Positions 1 through 8,753 of a stretch of 51,015 bases of DNA are shown one piece after another. A program made the translations under genes and the position numbers. The DNA comes from Rhodospirillaceae bacterium (GTDB taxonomy: Bacteria; Pseudomonadota; Alphaproteobacteria; UBA6615), in NCBI GenBank assembly GCA_018667335.1, contig JABIVD010000005.1:1-51015 (forward strand), given 5' to 3'. The notes below the pieces were generated by a model. That model saw only the letters and a program-made list of their open reading frames with translations, did not search any database and was not told the DNA's origin. Numbering within the stretch: position 1 is the first letter of the stretch; each line of letters begins with the position of its first letter.

Positions 1-117
1 CGTGACGGTCGAGTAGCACCCGCGTCTTTGGTTCGTGTGAACCGCGTTCGGCGTTTGTTAACCACAATACGTGCATAACAGGATCGCTATTCTCGGAATA
101 GGCGAGAGGGATCTGAT

Positions 118-1035
118 ATGCGTTCAGCCGTAGATCTTCGGGCGCTGCGCGACGATTATCGCGAGGGCCGGAATGTCATTCACGCCTACAACGCGCGTGC
201 GGGCCTCGAGACCAATGCGCCCGAGGCGATCGAGATTGCCTACGATTTGCAGGCGGGACAGTACATCCGCAACCATGCCAGCGAGCCCGATTACTACAAT
301 GCCTACACCGATGAGCAAGCGGCGCTCCTCAACACCCATTTCCCGGACTGCGAGAGCCTGCTCGATGCGGGCTGCGGCGAACTGACCAACACCGCGTTGT
401 TGTTTGGGAAACTCGAAGCTGTGCCGAGCCTGTTCGCATTCGATCTGTCCTGGAGCCGGGTCCATGTGGGCCTGAACCATTTCCGGTCCATGGTCGATGC
501 AGGTTGTGTGGGGCGCACGCGGGCCTTCGTCGGCGAGATGTCGGGGATACCGCTTCCGGACAACAGCATCGATGTGGTGATGACGTCCCATGCGCTGGAG
601 CCCAATCATGGCCGCGAAACTGAGCTCCTCGGCGAACTGTTGCGTGTGTCACGCCGCGGCCTGCTGTTGTTCGAGCCGTCCTACGAGCTCGGCGATGACG
701 CCCAGCGATCAAACATGGAACAGCATGGTTATGTGCGCAGGCTTCCCGACCATTGTGAGCAGCTTGGCGCGGACGTTCTGGAACATCACTTCACCGACGT
801 GAACTACAACCCGCTGAACCGGACTTCTGTGACAGTCGTGCGTAAACCGGAAGCCGCCATCACAAATGCACCAGCGTTCGTCGATCCGGTGTCCCACACG
901 GCAATGGAATTCGATGATGTCGACCGGGTGTATTTTTCCCCCGAGCAGGGTGTCGTTTATCCGACGCTGCGGGGCATCCCGATACTGCGCGCGAGTGCCT
1001 CCGTCCTGGCGACAGGGTTTCGCGATCCGGCCTAG
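118..1035 (+). CDS. SAM-dependent class I methyltransferase with Trm112-like tail
   Basis: The 305-residue product carries a class I methyltransferase motif I (LLDAGCGE, residues 81-88) and a later acidic motif in a Rossmann-like region, so it should transfer a methyl group from S-adenosylmethionine. The substrate cannot be read from the sequence. The last 50 residues (DPVSHTAMEF to GIPILRAS) resemble a degenerate Trm112/zinc-ribbon-like segment (ending GIPIL) but lack the cysteines. ATG start with an upstream GAGAGGGA Shine-Dalgarno. Its TAG stop overlaps the stop of the convergent TauE/SafE gene in the shared tetramer CTAG. Cytoplasmic. Family confident, role unknown. Confidence 0.8.
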   Translation: MRSAVDLRALRDDYREGRNVIHAYNARAGLETNAPEAIEIAYDLQAGQYIRNHASEPDYYNAYTDEQAALLNTHFPDCESLLDAGCGELTNTALLFGKLEAVPSLFAFDLSWSRVHVGLNHFRSMVDAGCVGRTRAFVGEMSGIPLPDNSIDVVMTSHALEPNHGRETELLGELLRVSRRGLLLFEPSYELGDDAQRSNMEQHGYVRRLPDHCEQLGADVLEHHFTDVNYNPLNRTSVTVVRKPEAAITNAPAFVDPVSHTAMEFDDVDRVYFSPEQGVVYPTLRGIPILRASASVLATGFRDPA

Positions 1036-1847
1036 CGGCCCCAGATCAGCATCACGGCGAGAATGAACGTCACATAGCCGACGAACATTCGGTGGACCAG
1101 CAGGTCCGGAATCCAGTGCGACGCACGAATGCCGAACGGCGAGCCGATCAGCGCGCCCGCAGCGAGCCCGCCCGCGGCGGGCAGGTAGAGATACCCCAGC
1201 GAAAAGTCCGGTAGGCCATGTTCGCCGAACCCGCCATAGACATAGCCGCCCGTCGCCGACAGACCGAGTAGCCCGGCCAGTGCCGAGGCGGTCGCGGCGA
1301 CCATCGCCATGGAATAACGGCGCTTGCGCAGGTAGGGGCCGATCACGATCGCCGGGCCGGGCCCGAGCAGGGAGCCGGTGATCCCGGTCACCACGCCGTG
1401 GGACCACAGGCCGGGTCCGCGCACCTCGTGCAGGTCGCCGCCGCCATCGACCGTCTCATGGCCCTTGTAGAAGACGCCGCGAAGGATGGTCAGGACGAGG
1501 AAGCCCATGAAGATCACCTTCAGCACGTTGCCCGGCAGCAGATCACCGAACAGCGAACCGGCCACCGCGCCGATGATGATGTAGGGCACGAAGCGGAACA
1601 TCAGGGGCAGCTGCAGGTCGCCGATCCGATAACGCAGGATCGCCACATAGGCCGAGGTGGTGAACATCACCGCCAGCGAAGTGCCGACCGACAGATGCAT
1701 CACGTGATGTTCGGGCACGCCCTGGAGCGGCAGGCCGATGATCAGGATCGGCGCCATTGTGAAGGCGCCACCCACGCCGAACATGCCCGAGACGAAGCCG
1801 GCGAGCGCGCCGGTGGCGCAATAGATCAGGATAATTTCGTAAAGCAC
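1032..1847 (-). CDS. TauE/SafE family permease, copy 1 of 3
   Basis: A 271-residue hydrophobic protein of the sulfite exporter TauE/SafE family, which moves small (often sulfur-containing or organic) anions across the inner membrane. The N-terminal FGVGGAF glycine motif (about residue 23-29) and the repeated-half GPGPA motif near the middle are family hallmarks, and about eight membrane segments are evident. It is the last gene of a tandem triplet, 16 bp after copy 2 on the same strand, probably one operon. Substrate unknown; the triplication suggests related but diverged substrates or hetero-oligomers (inference). Confidence 0.88.
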   Translation of the reverse strand: MLYEIILIYCATGALAGFVSGMFGVGGAFTMAPILIIGLPLQGVPEHHVMHLSVGTSLAVMFTTSAYVAILRYRIGDLQLPLMFRFVPYIIIGAVAGSLFGDLLPGNVLKVIFMGFLVLTILRGVFYKGHETVDGGGDLHEVRGPGLWSHGVVTGITGSLLGPGPAIVIGPYLRKRRYSMAMVAATASALAGLLGLSATGGYVYGGFGEHGLPDFSLGYLYLPAAGGLAAGALIGSPFGIRASHWIPDLLVHRMFVGYVTFILAVMLIWGR

Positions 1848-1863
1848 TCTGTCCCCCGTCCCG

Positions 1864-2685
1864 CTATCCGATGCGACCGTGCAGAAGCATCACCACGAGT
1901 ACGGCTGCAAGATAGACCAGATAGAGGCGAGACTGCAGGTGATCATCAAGCCGCCGGGAGAGGAGTATGCCGAACGGTGCCCCCGTCAGCCCGCCCGCGG
2001 CCAGGCCCACAAAGGCGGGCAGGTAGATATAACCGAAGCTCCATGCGGGCAGACCGGGCTCGTTGAACCCGCCGACGATATAGGCGCCGCCGGCGAACAG
2101 GCCGAGGCAGGCCGCCAGCGTCGAACAGGTCGCCACGGTCGTCGCCATGGAGAATTTGAGCTTCCGCAGAAACGGCGCGACCAGAACGGCGGGGCCAGGC
2201 CCCATAAGGGACCCCAGAAGCCCGGCCAGACTGCCGGAGATCCAGTATTCGAGGCCCCGCACACCGGTCAGGTCGGTGCCGCTCTGCAGGTTGACGATCC
2301 GTTTGGCGAGAAGTCCGCGTGAGATGGTCAGCGCGATGAAGAAGATGAAGATCGCCTTGAGGATGCTGCCGGGCATGGCGTCGCCCAGGGTGGCGCCGAT
2401 CACCGCGCCGACGGCGACCAGCGGGAAGAAGCGCGCCACGAGCCGCCAGTTCGTGTCACCGGCCCGCCAGCGCAGGACCGCGCTGAAGCTTGCCGTGATG
2501 AAGATGACGGCCTGGGTCGTGCCGACGGTCAGATGCATGGTCCGATCGCCGCCGATGTCCTGGAATGTCAGCGCGATCAGGAGGAGGGGGGCGACGGCAA
2601 AACCTCCACCGACGCCGAACATGGCCGCCACGACGCCGGCAAACATGCCCGACGCCACATAGATCAGGATGGTCTCGTACAGCAC
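1864..2685 (-). CDS. TauE/SafE family permease, copy 2 of 3
   Basis: A 273-residue integral membrane protein closely resembling its two neighbours: the start MLYETILIY parallels MLYEIILIY of copy 1, then FGVGGGF and a central GPGPA. Length is normal for the family. It starts 7 bp downstream of copy 3 and ends 16 bp before copy 1, so co-transcription and probably translational coupling are likely. No soluble partner or substrate-specific gene is adjacent, so the substrate remains open. Confidence 0.88.
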   Translation of the reverse strand: MLYETILIYVASGMFAGVVAAMFGVGGGFAVAPLLLIALTFQDIGGDRTMHLTVGTTQAVIFITASFSAVLRWRAGDTNWRLVARFFPLVAVGAVIGATLGDAMPGSILKAIFIFFIALTISRGLLAKRIVNLQSGTDLTGVRGLEYWISGSLAGLLGSLMGPGPAVLVAPFLRKLKFSMATTVATCSTLAACLGLFAGGAYIVGGFNEPGLPAWSFGYIYLPAFVGLAAGGLTGAPFGILLSRRLDDHLQSRLYLVYLAAVLVVMLLHGRIG

Positions 2686-2692
2686 CCGGGCG

Positions 2693-3508
2693 TCAGATCG
2701 TGTGGGAGATCATGATGACGAGCACGACGGAGAGGTAGCCGATGAACAGCCAGGCCTGGGTGCGATCCTTCATCCAGTGTGAAGCACGGATGCCGATGGG
2801 TGACCCGACCAGCGCGCCGAGAGTCAGCGCCGCGAAGCCGGGCAGGTAGAGATATCCCAGGCTGTGGGCGGGCAGGCCGACCTCGTTGAAGCCGCCGACG
2901 ATATACCCGCCTGCGGCCATGATGCCGACCAACCCGGCGAGGGCGGCATTCGAGGCCGCGATCACCGGCATCGCGAAGTCGAGGCGGCGGAGTTGCGGTG
3001 CCAGCAGGATCGCCGGGCCGGGCCCGAGAACTCCGCCCGAGGCCCCTGAGAGCGTGGCGAAGAACCAGATGGTGGGCCCACGCGCGGCCGAGGCATCACG
3101 GCCCATCCCGACTTCGATACGGCGCGATTGCAGGATCAGCGCGCGCACGATCGAGATGGCGACGAAGCCGATGAACATGAGTTTCAGGGCGATCCCCGGC
3201 AGCGCATCGCCGATGCCCGCGCCGATCAGGGCACCGACGGCGACAAAGGGTGCGAGCCGCCGGATCAGTGGCAGTAGGAGATCGCCGGCCCGGTAGCGCA
3301 GGGCCGTCGTCAGGATGGCGGTGACGACCTGGGTCGCCAGAGAGGTGGCGATGGTCAGATGCATGATGTGGACATCGGCCACGCCCTGGATCGTCAGGGT
3401 GATGATCAGGGCGGGTGCCAGCGCGAAGGCGCCGCCGACCCCGAACAGGCCCGACACGAAACCGGAGAACACGCCCGCGGCGAGGTAGATGACGATGATC
3501 TCGGTCAA
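2693..3508 (-). CDS. TauE/SafE family permease, copy 3 of 3 (first in operon)
   Basis: A 271-residue membrane permease, start MTEIIVIYLAAG, with FGVGGAF and GPGPA motifs in the two repeated halves. It is the promoter-proximal gene of the triplet. The 86-bp divergent region to the DUF805 gene contains a perfect 14-bp palindrome that could be an operator for either side. Inner-membrane location follows from the family; the transported anion is not known. Confidence 0.88.
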   Translation of the reverse strand: MTEIIVIYLAAGVFSGFVSGLFGVGGAFALAPALIITLTIQGVADVHIMHLTIATSLATQVVTAILTTALRYRAGDLLLPLIRRLAPFVAVGALIGAGIGDALPGIALKLMFIGFVAISIVRALILQSRRIEVGMGRDASAARGPTIWFFATLSGASGGVLGPGPAILLAPQLRRLDFAMPVIAASNAALAGLVGIMAAGGYIVGGFNEVGLPAHSLGYLYLPGFAALTLGALVGSPIGIRASHWMKDRTQAWLFIGYLSVVLVIMISHTI

Positions 3509-3538
3509 GCGGTGGTTTCCCGGGCCGGCGGCTTTTTG

Positions 3539-3552
3539 CGAATGCGCATTCG
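3539..3552. promoter_or_regulatory. 14-bp perfect palindrome in divergent promoter region
   Basis: CGAATGC/GCATTCG is a perfect 14-bp palindrome between the divergent TauE/SafE operon and DUF805 gene. A dimeric repressor could bind here, but chance occurrence is not excluded. Confidence 0.35.
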
Positions 3553-3594
3553 GTATAGGCTATTTTTGGGCCAATTGAGAAATGGGGGGATGCG

Positions 3595-3984
3595 ATGAAT
3601 TTTGCACAAGCAATATCTTCGGGATTTCGGAACTATGTCGGATTTACCGGTCGAGCGTGCAGGTCGGAGTTCTGGTTTTGGCAATTGTTCGTTTTTGTCG
3701 CGTCGATATGTTTATCGGTGTTGGACTTGGCGGCATTCGCATCAGCAAATTGGAGTCCGCTAAGCACGGTCTTTTCGCTGGCGATATTGCTGCCGGGAAT
3801 TGCTGTTGGTGCGCGACGCCTGCATGACATCAACAAATCGGGTTTTTGGCTGTTTCTCTGGTTCCTGCCTATTATCGGTTGGATAATCATGATCGTTTGG
3901 GCCATCAAAAAAGGTGATCAAGGCGACAACCGCTTTGGCTCCGACCCTCTGGCTGCACTAGCAGCGGAGCCCGCGCAAAGCTGA
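3595..3984 (+). CDS. DUF805 family small membrane protein
   Basis: A 129-residue protein with three or four hydrophobic segments, the DUF805 signatures GRACRSEFWFW (about residues 22-32) and GARRLHDINKSGFW (about 77-90), and a short polar tail. Function of DUF805 is unknown; members are inner-membrane proteins. ATG preceded by GGGGGATGCG. By eye the gene is clearly more AT-rich than its neighbours and uses more A/T-ending codons, which suggests more recent acquisition or relaxed codon selection. Confidence 0.85.
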   Translation: MNFAQAISSGFRNYVGFTGRACRSEFWFWQLFVFVASICLSVLDLAAFASANWSPLSTVFSLAILLPGIAVGARRLHDINKSGFWLFLWFLPIIGWIIMIVWAIKKGDQGDNRFGSDPLAALAAEPAQS

Positions 3985-4109
3985 GCCGGCCTTAGCGCTT
4001 TCCGTCTGCCGTACCAAAGATCCGCAAACTGATGTGACCGTTCGGGCGTTTGCTTTTGCGCGAGCCCACGCTAAGTAACATGCGCATACATCATGAAGAG
4101 AGACGTCCC

Positions 4110-5474
4110 GTGAGCGATTTCGATTACGACCTGTTTGTCATTGGCGCCGGTTCCGGCGGTGTTCGTGCGGCCCGGTTTTCCGCTGGTTTCGGCGCGAGTG
4201 TTGCGGTCGCGGAAGACCTGCACATGGGCGGCACCTGCGTGAATGTGGGCTGTATCCCCAAGAAGCTGTTCGTCTATGCCGCCCATTATCATGAGGATTT
4301 CGAGGACGCCGCCGGTTTCGGCTGGACCGTCGGGCCGCGGGCGCACAACTGGCGCACCCTGGTCGAGAACAAGGACAAGGAGATCTCGCGGCTCAACGGC
4401 ATCTACCAGCGGCTGCTCGAGAATTCCGGTTGTGAAGTGATCAATGGCCGCGCGACGGTCGTCGATGCGCATACCGTGGCTGTCGGCGACAAGACCTATA
4501 CCGCCGAACGTATTCTGGTGGCTGCCGGCAGTTGGCCAACCGATCTCTCCTACGAGGGCGGTGAGCATGTTATCACCTCGAATGAGGCCTTCTATCTCGA
4601 CGAATTCCCCCAGCATGTGGTGATCGAGGGCGGTGGGTATATCGCCGTCGAGTTCGCCGGCATCTTCCATGGCCTTGGCGCCGAGGTGACCCTCGTCTAT
4701 CGCGGCCCGATGTTCATGCGCGGCTTCGACGACGACATCCGCGAACATCTCGCGGGCGAGATGGACACGCAGGGCATCAACCTGAAATTCAACACGACCT
4801 TCGAGCGTGTCGAAAAGACCGACGAGGGCTATCGCGTCCATCTTTCCGACGGCAGTGCGCTCGACACCGATTGCGTGATGTCGGCCATCGGGCGTCGCCC
4901 AAAGGTGACCGGTCTCGGTCTCGAGGAGGCGGGTGTCGCGCTCAAGGAGAACGGCGCGATTGTCGTGGACGACCATTTCCAGACCAGTGTTCCGTCGATC
5001 TATGCGATCGGCGACATCATCGACCGCTTCCAGCTGACGCCGGTGGCGCTGGCCGAAGGCACGGCGCTGGCCAAGACCCTCTACAACGACACACCGACCA
5101 CGGTGGACTATGAGAACATCGCGACCGCGGTATTCAGCCAGCCGCCCATCGGCACGGTGGGACTGAGCGAGGCGGAGGCCCGCGCGGAGTATGGCGCGGT
5201 GTCGGTCTTCAAGAGCAGCTTCCGGGCACTCAAGAACACGCTTTCGGGTCGCGCCGAGCAGACCCTAATGAAGATGATCGTGGACAAGAAAAGCGACCGG
5301 GTCGTCGGCGTCCACATGATCGGTCCGGATTCCGGCGAGATCATCCAGGGCATCGCCATCGCCCTCAAGGCTGGCGCAACCAAGGCGGTGTTCGATTCAA
5401 CGATCGGCATCCACCCGACCTCGGCCGAGGAATTCGTGACCATGCGCGAGCCGGTCGCCGAGGCCGCGGAGTAG
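4110..5474 (+). CDS. gor: glutathione-disulfide reductase
   Basis: Class I pyridine nucleotide-disulfide oxidoreductase of 454 residues that reduces oxidised glutathione with NADPH. Seen: FAD-binding GAGSGG near residue 12, redox pair C43 and C48 in GGTCVNVGC, a second nucleotide-binding GGGYIAVEFAG, the ATAVFSQPPIGTVG dimer-domain start, and the C-terminal catalytic HPTSAEE. I chose the GTG at 4110 (SDFDYDLFVIGAG follows, AGAG upstream) over the TTG at 4050, which would add 20 residues not typical of the family. Cytoplasmic. It would supply reducing power for the glutaredoxin encoded at 23.5 kb. Confidence 0.93.
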   Translation: MSDFDYDLFVIGAGSGGVRAARFSAGFGASVAVAEDLHMGGTCVNVGCIPKKLFVYAAHYHEDFEDAAGFGWTVGPRAHNWRTLVENKDKEISRLNGIYQRLLENSGCEVINGRATVVDAHTVAVGDKTYTAERILVAAGSWPTDLSYEGGEHVITSNEAFYLDEFPQHVVIEGGGYIAVEFAGIFHGLGAEVTLVYRGPMFMRGFDDDIREHLAGEMDTQGINLKFNTTFERVEKTDEGYRVHLSDGSALDTDCVMSAIGRRPKVTGLGLEEAGVALKENGAIVVDDHFQTSVPSIYAIGDIIDRFQLTPVALAEGTALAKTLYNDTPTTVDYENIATAVFSQPPIGTVGLSEAEARAEYGAVSVFKSSFRALKNTLSGRAEQTLMKMIVDKKSDRVVGVHMIGPDSGEIIQGIAIALKAGATKAVFDSTIGIHPTSAEEFVTMREPVAEAAE

Positions 5475-5639
5475 GTGCCGAGTAGGTGATGCGTATTTGA
5501 TAGCGCGTTGAATTCGTGCGATTCTTGCTGGCGTTCGCGCCCCTGAGGGCCTATAGGCATGGCCCGCGCGATAGCGCGACCTGGTAGAACAAGAAGATGG
5601 ACGGACCGGGCGTTTTACGGCGCCGGACCGGATACTGAG

Positions 5640-7034
5640 ATGTCGAAAAACTGGCAGCCCGAGAGTTGGCGTAGTCGCGATATTCTGCAGGTCCCCGAAT
5701 ATGGGGATGCGGACGCGTTGGCCCGTGTCGAGGAAACCCTTCGCAAACAGCCCCCGCTGGTGTTTGCCGGCGAGGCGCGCGCCTTGCGGGCGCAGCTGGC
5801 CAAGGTGGCCGAGGGGCAGGCATTTCTGCTCCAGGGCGGCGACTGTGCGGAAAGCTTCGCCGAATTCCATGCCGACAACATCCGCGACACCTTCAAGGTG
5901 CTGCTGCAGATGGCGATCGTGCTGACCTATGGCGCCGCTTGTCCGGTCGTAAAGGTCGGGCGCATGGCCGGCCAGTTCGCCAAGCCGCGTTCTTCCAACA
6001 CGGAAGAAGTCGATGGCGTATCCCTGCCGAGCTATCGCGGTGACATTATCAATGACACAGCATTCACCCCGGAATCGCGTGAACCCGATCCCGATCGTAT
6101 GCTGCGCGCCTACAACCAGGCCGCCTCGACCCTGAACCTGCTTCGCGCCTTCGCCCAGGGCGGGTTCGCGGATTTGAACCAGGTGCATCGCTGGAACCTG
6201 GACTTCGTGAAGTCGAGCCCCCAGGGCGCGAAGTTCGAGGAACTGGGCGCGCGGATCGACGAGACGCTGGCCTTCATGGCGGCGTGCGGCCTGACCAGCG
6301 CCAACGTCCCGCAGATGGCCGAGACGGATTTCTACACCAGCCACGAAGCGCTGTTGCTGGTCTATGAGCAGGCCCTGACCCGCCAGGATAGTTTGACCGG
6401 CAAGTGGTACGACACCTCGGCACACATGCTCTGGATTGGCGACCGGACCCGGCAGCCTGATGGCGCCCACGTCGAATATCTCAGCGGCGTCGAGAACCCG
6501 CTCGGGCTGAAATGCGGCCCGTCGATCGATATCGATGATCTGCTGCGGCTGACCGACATCCTGAACCCGGAGAATGACCCGGGCCGCCTGACCCTGATCT
6601 GCCGTATGGGCGCAGAGAAGGCCGAGGAGCATCTTCCCGGTCTCGTACGTGCGGTGGCAAGTGAAGGCCGGAACGTCGTGTGGTCCTGCGACCCGATGCA
6701 TGGCAACACGGTGTCGTCGTCCAGCGGCTACAAGACCCGCGCCTTCGATGCGATCCTCTCGGAGGTCGATACGTTCTTCGAGGTGCATCGCGCCGAGGGC
6801 ACCCATGCCGGCGGCGTGCATTTCGAGATGACCGGCCAGGACGTCACCGAATGCATCGGCGGCGCTCAGGAGATCACCGAAGAGGGTCTGAGCGACCGGT
6901 ATCACACCCATTGTGACCCGCGCCTCAATGCCAGCCAGTCCATCGAATTGGCGTTCCAGATCGCCGAACGGTTGAAACGTCAGCGCGATCTGACGGCGGC
7001 AGAGAATGCGGAACGTTTGGCAGTGGCCAACTAG
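5640..7034 (+). CDS. aroG: 3-deoxy-D-arabino-heptulosonate 7-phosphate synthase, class II
   Basis: First enzyme of the shikimate pathway, condensing phosphoenolpyruvate and erythrose 4-phosphate. The 464-residue length and motifs are those of the plant/actinobacterial-like class II enzymes: [32 protein letters not shown] and [15 protein letters not shown]. The ATG at 5640 gives [10 protein letters not shown], the usual class II start; an upstream in-frame ATG at 5559 would add 27 unconserved residues. Metal-dependent, cytoplasmic. Class II enzymes are the common form in alphaproteobacteria. Confidence 0.94.
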   Translation: MSKNWQPESWRSRDILQVPEYGDADALARVEETLRKQPPLVFAGEARALRAQLAKVAEGQAFLLQGGDCAESFAEFHADNIRDTFKVLLQMAIVLTYGAACPVVKVGRMAGQFAKPRSSNTEEVDGVSLPSYRGDIINDTAFTPESREPDPDRMLRAYNQAASTLNLLRAFAQGGFADLNQVHRWNLDFVKSSPQGAKFEELGARIDETLAFMAACGLTSANVPQMAETDFYTSHEALLLVYEQALTRQDSLTGKWYDTSAHMLWIGDRTRQPDGAHVEYLSGVENPLGLKCGPSIDIDDLLRLTDILNPENDPGRLTLICRMGAEKAEEHLPGLVRAVASEGRNVVWSCDPMHGNTVSSSSGYKTRAFDAILSEVDTFFEVHRAEGTHAGGVHFEMTGQDVTECIGGAQEITEEGLSDRYHTHCDPRLNASQSIELAFQIAERLKRQRDLTAAENAERLAVAN

Positions 7035-7145
7035 CCGAGACGTCGTTCGGTATCTTCGAATGGGTCCCAACAGCGGGCTTTCCCATCCGGCCGTCACGCG
7101 CCAAACTGCAATTTCGCTCAATTAGGGGCGACCAGCGGGGACGAT

Positions 7146-8345
7146 ATGAGCACCGTTAAATCCAGTGACGCCAAATCTGCTGATGCCGTAGCCGGTTCAT
7201 CCGAGGTGGGAACTGCACGTGCGGAACCACATCCGCGCATCGACGAGATTTCGGCACTTACAGATACCTATTTCAACAAGACGCGCGCGATCGTCGGCAA
7301 GTTCGGCGACACCAGAGTTACCTATGCGGTGTTCATGCGCCGACCTGTGATCTCGGCGCCGCGCCTGGCGCTCGACTGGTTGGAGGCCGTCGCCGCCGCG
7401 CGCAATGCCAGCTTCGAAATCGATCTGCGGTTTGACGAGGGCCGCTGGGTCGGTGCGGGCGAGCCGCTTCTGTACATATCCGGCTCTTTCCACGATCTGG
7501 TGGATCTCGAAACGCTCTATCTGCAGAAGCTCGGGGCGGCCTGCGTCGCCGCCTACAATGCGGCGGCCATGTGCGTCGACCTGCCGAACGTGTCTTTCAT
7601 GGCGTTTGATGCGCGTCACTGCACGGGCCCGGACATGGCCGAGATGATGGCCTACGCGGCCTCGGTCGGCTCCGGCCGGGCGCATCGAAAGGTGGGCGCG
7701 ATCGGCTTCGTCGGCAACGCAACAGACGCGACGGCGCATTTCTTCGGCCAGGAGCGCGGGCTCGGCACCATGCCCCACGCGCTAATCGGTTATGCCGGAT
7801 CGACCGTGCGCGCGGCCGAGATGTTCCAGGAGACCCATCCCGACGAGCCGCTGACCGTGCTTGTCGACTATTTCGGACGCGAAGTCACGGACAGCCTCGA
7901 GGTCTGCCGCCGGTTTCCGGAGATGGTACGGGCCGGCAGGTTGTCCCTGCGCCTCGACACGCCGGGCGGTCGTTATATCGAGGGGATCGACCCTTCTCAG
8001 AGCTACGCGGTCCTCGAGCGCCATGCACCCGACGCGATCCGCGGCTATCGAACGGAGGCCGAGCTGCGCCATCTGATCGGCGGCGGCGTGTCTGCTGCGG
8101 CGATCTGGCATTTGCGTGAGCGCCTCGACGAGGGCGGCTTCGAGGGTGCCAAGATCGTGGCGTCGTCCGGCTTCGGCCCCGAGAAGTGCAAGGTCATGGC
8201 GGCCGCCGACGTGCCGATCGACGCGATCGGAACCGGCTCCTTCCTGCCGGGCGACTGGCAGGAAACCTATGCCACCTCCGACATCGTCGAGTATGGCGGC
8301 ACGAAGCGGGTCAAGGTCGGTCGCGAGTTCCTGCTGCGCCGATAG
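7146..8345 (+). CDS. pncB: nicotinate phosphoribosyltransferase
   Basis: Converts nicotinate and PRPP to nicotinate mononucleotide in NAD salvage. The 399-residue protein has the family features SALTDTYFNKT near residue 37, HRKVGAIGFVGNATDA, the LVDYFGREV and LRLDTPGGRY segments of the phosphoribosyl-binding barrel, and IVASSGFGPEKC near the end. The first about 25 residues are low-complexity Ser/Ala/Asp. It is followed by a small membrane protein and then nadE, placing two NAD-synthesis steps together. Confidence 0.85.
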   Translation: MSTVKSSDAKSADAVAGSSEVGTARAEPHPRIDEISALTDTYFNKTRAIVGKFGDTRVTYAVFMRRPVISAPRLALDWLEAVAAARNASFEIDLRFDEGRWVGAGEPLLYISGSFHDLVDLETLYLQKLGAACVAAYNAAAMCVDLPNVSFMAFDARHCTGPDMAEMMAYAASVGSGRAHRKVGAIGFVGNATDATAHFFGQERGLGTMPHALIGYAGSTVRAAEMFQETHPDEPLTVLVDYFGREVTDSLEVCRRFPEMVRAGRLSLRLDTPGGRYIEGIDPSQSYAVLERHAPDAIRGYRTEAELRHLIGGGVSAAAIWHLRERLDEGGFEGAKIVASSGFGPEKCKVMAAADVPIDAIGTGSFLPGDWQETYATSDIVEYGGTKRVKVGREFLLRR

Positions 8346-8354
8346 AGCCTCGTG

Positions 8355-8675
8355 ATGGATGATTTTAGGGATTGTCTTGGTTTGGTCGCGAACTTCGCCG
8401 CGATCGCGACGGCGTTCGTCGCCTTGGTCGGTTCTGGCTGGTACGTCGTCGAGCGCTGCAAAAAGAAACACCGTCTCGAAGCCTATCTCAAGGCCGAACG
8501 CGACAAGGGTGCGGACAAGGGGCAGAGGTCGGTCCTGCATCTCATCGCCAGGGTCGGACTGACCGAGCAGGAAATTCTGCAGGTCAGTTTCCGGAGCAAA
8601 CACATTGGGCGAGTCCTAACGACGAACAAGGCCGATGGGATCGCGAAAGACATCCTTCTCGAATATCGCGACTGA
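8355..8675 (+). CDS. small membrane-anchored protein of unknown function
   Basis: A 106-residue protein with one hydrophobic segment (LGLVANFAAIATAFVALVGSGWYVV, split here as residues about 8-32), followed by a basic stretch and a cytoplasmic domain of about 70 residues whose LHLIARVGLTEQEILQ pattern resembles a helix-turn-helix or winged helix. ATG at 8355; a GTG lies one codon upstream. It sits between two NAD-synthesis genes with short gaps (9 and 78 bp). I do not recognise the family; the position is the only functional hint. Confidence 0.65.
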   Translation: MDDFRDCLGLVANFAAIATAFVALVGSGWYVVERCKKKHRLEAYLKAERDKGADKGQRSVLHLIARVGLTEQEILQVSFRSKHIGRVLTTNKADGIAKDILLEYRD

Positions 8676-8753
8676 TCGCCGATACAGCGCGTTGACACTC
8701 CGCAGCGTGGTGCCTACCGTCCGCCGCGTTCCACCCCGTCCCGGTTCCCGATT

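Noticed and set aside
5397-7121. 574-residue minus-strand open frame opposite the DAHP synthase gene
   Set aside because: Antisense shadow; the plus-strand product is an unambiguous class II DAHP synthase.
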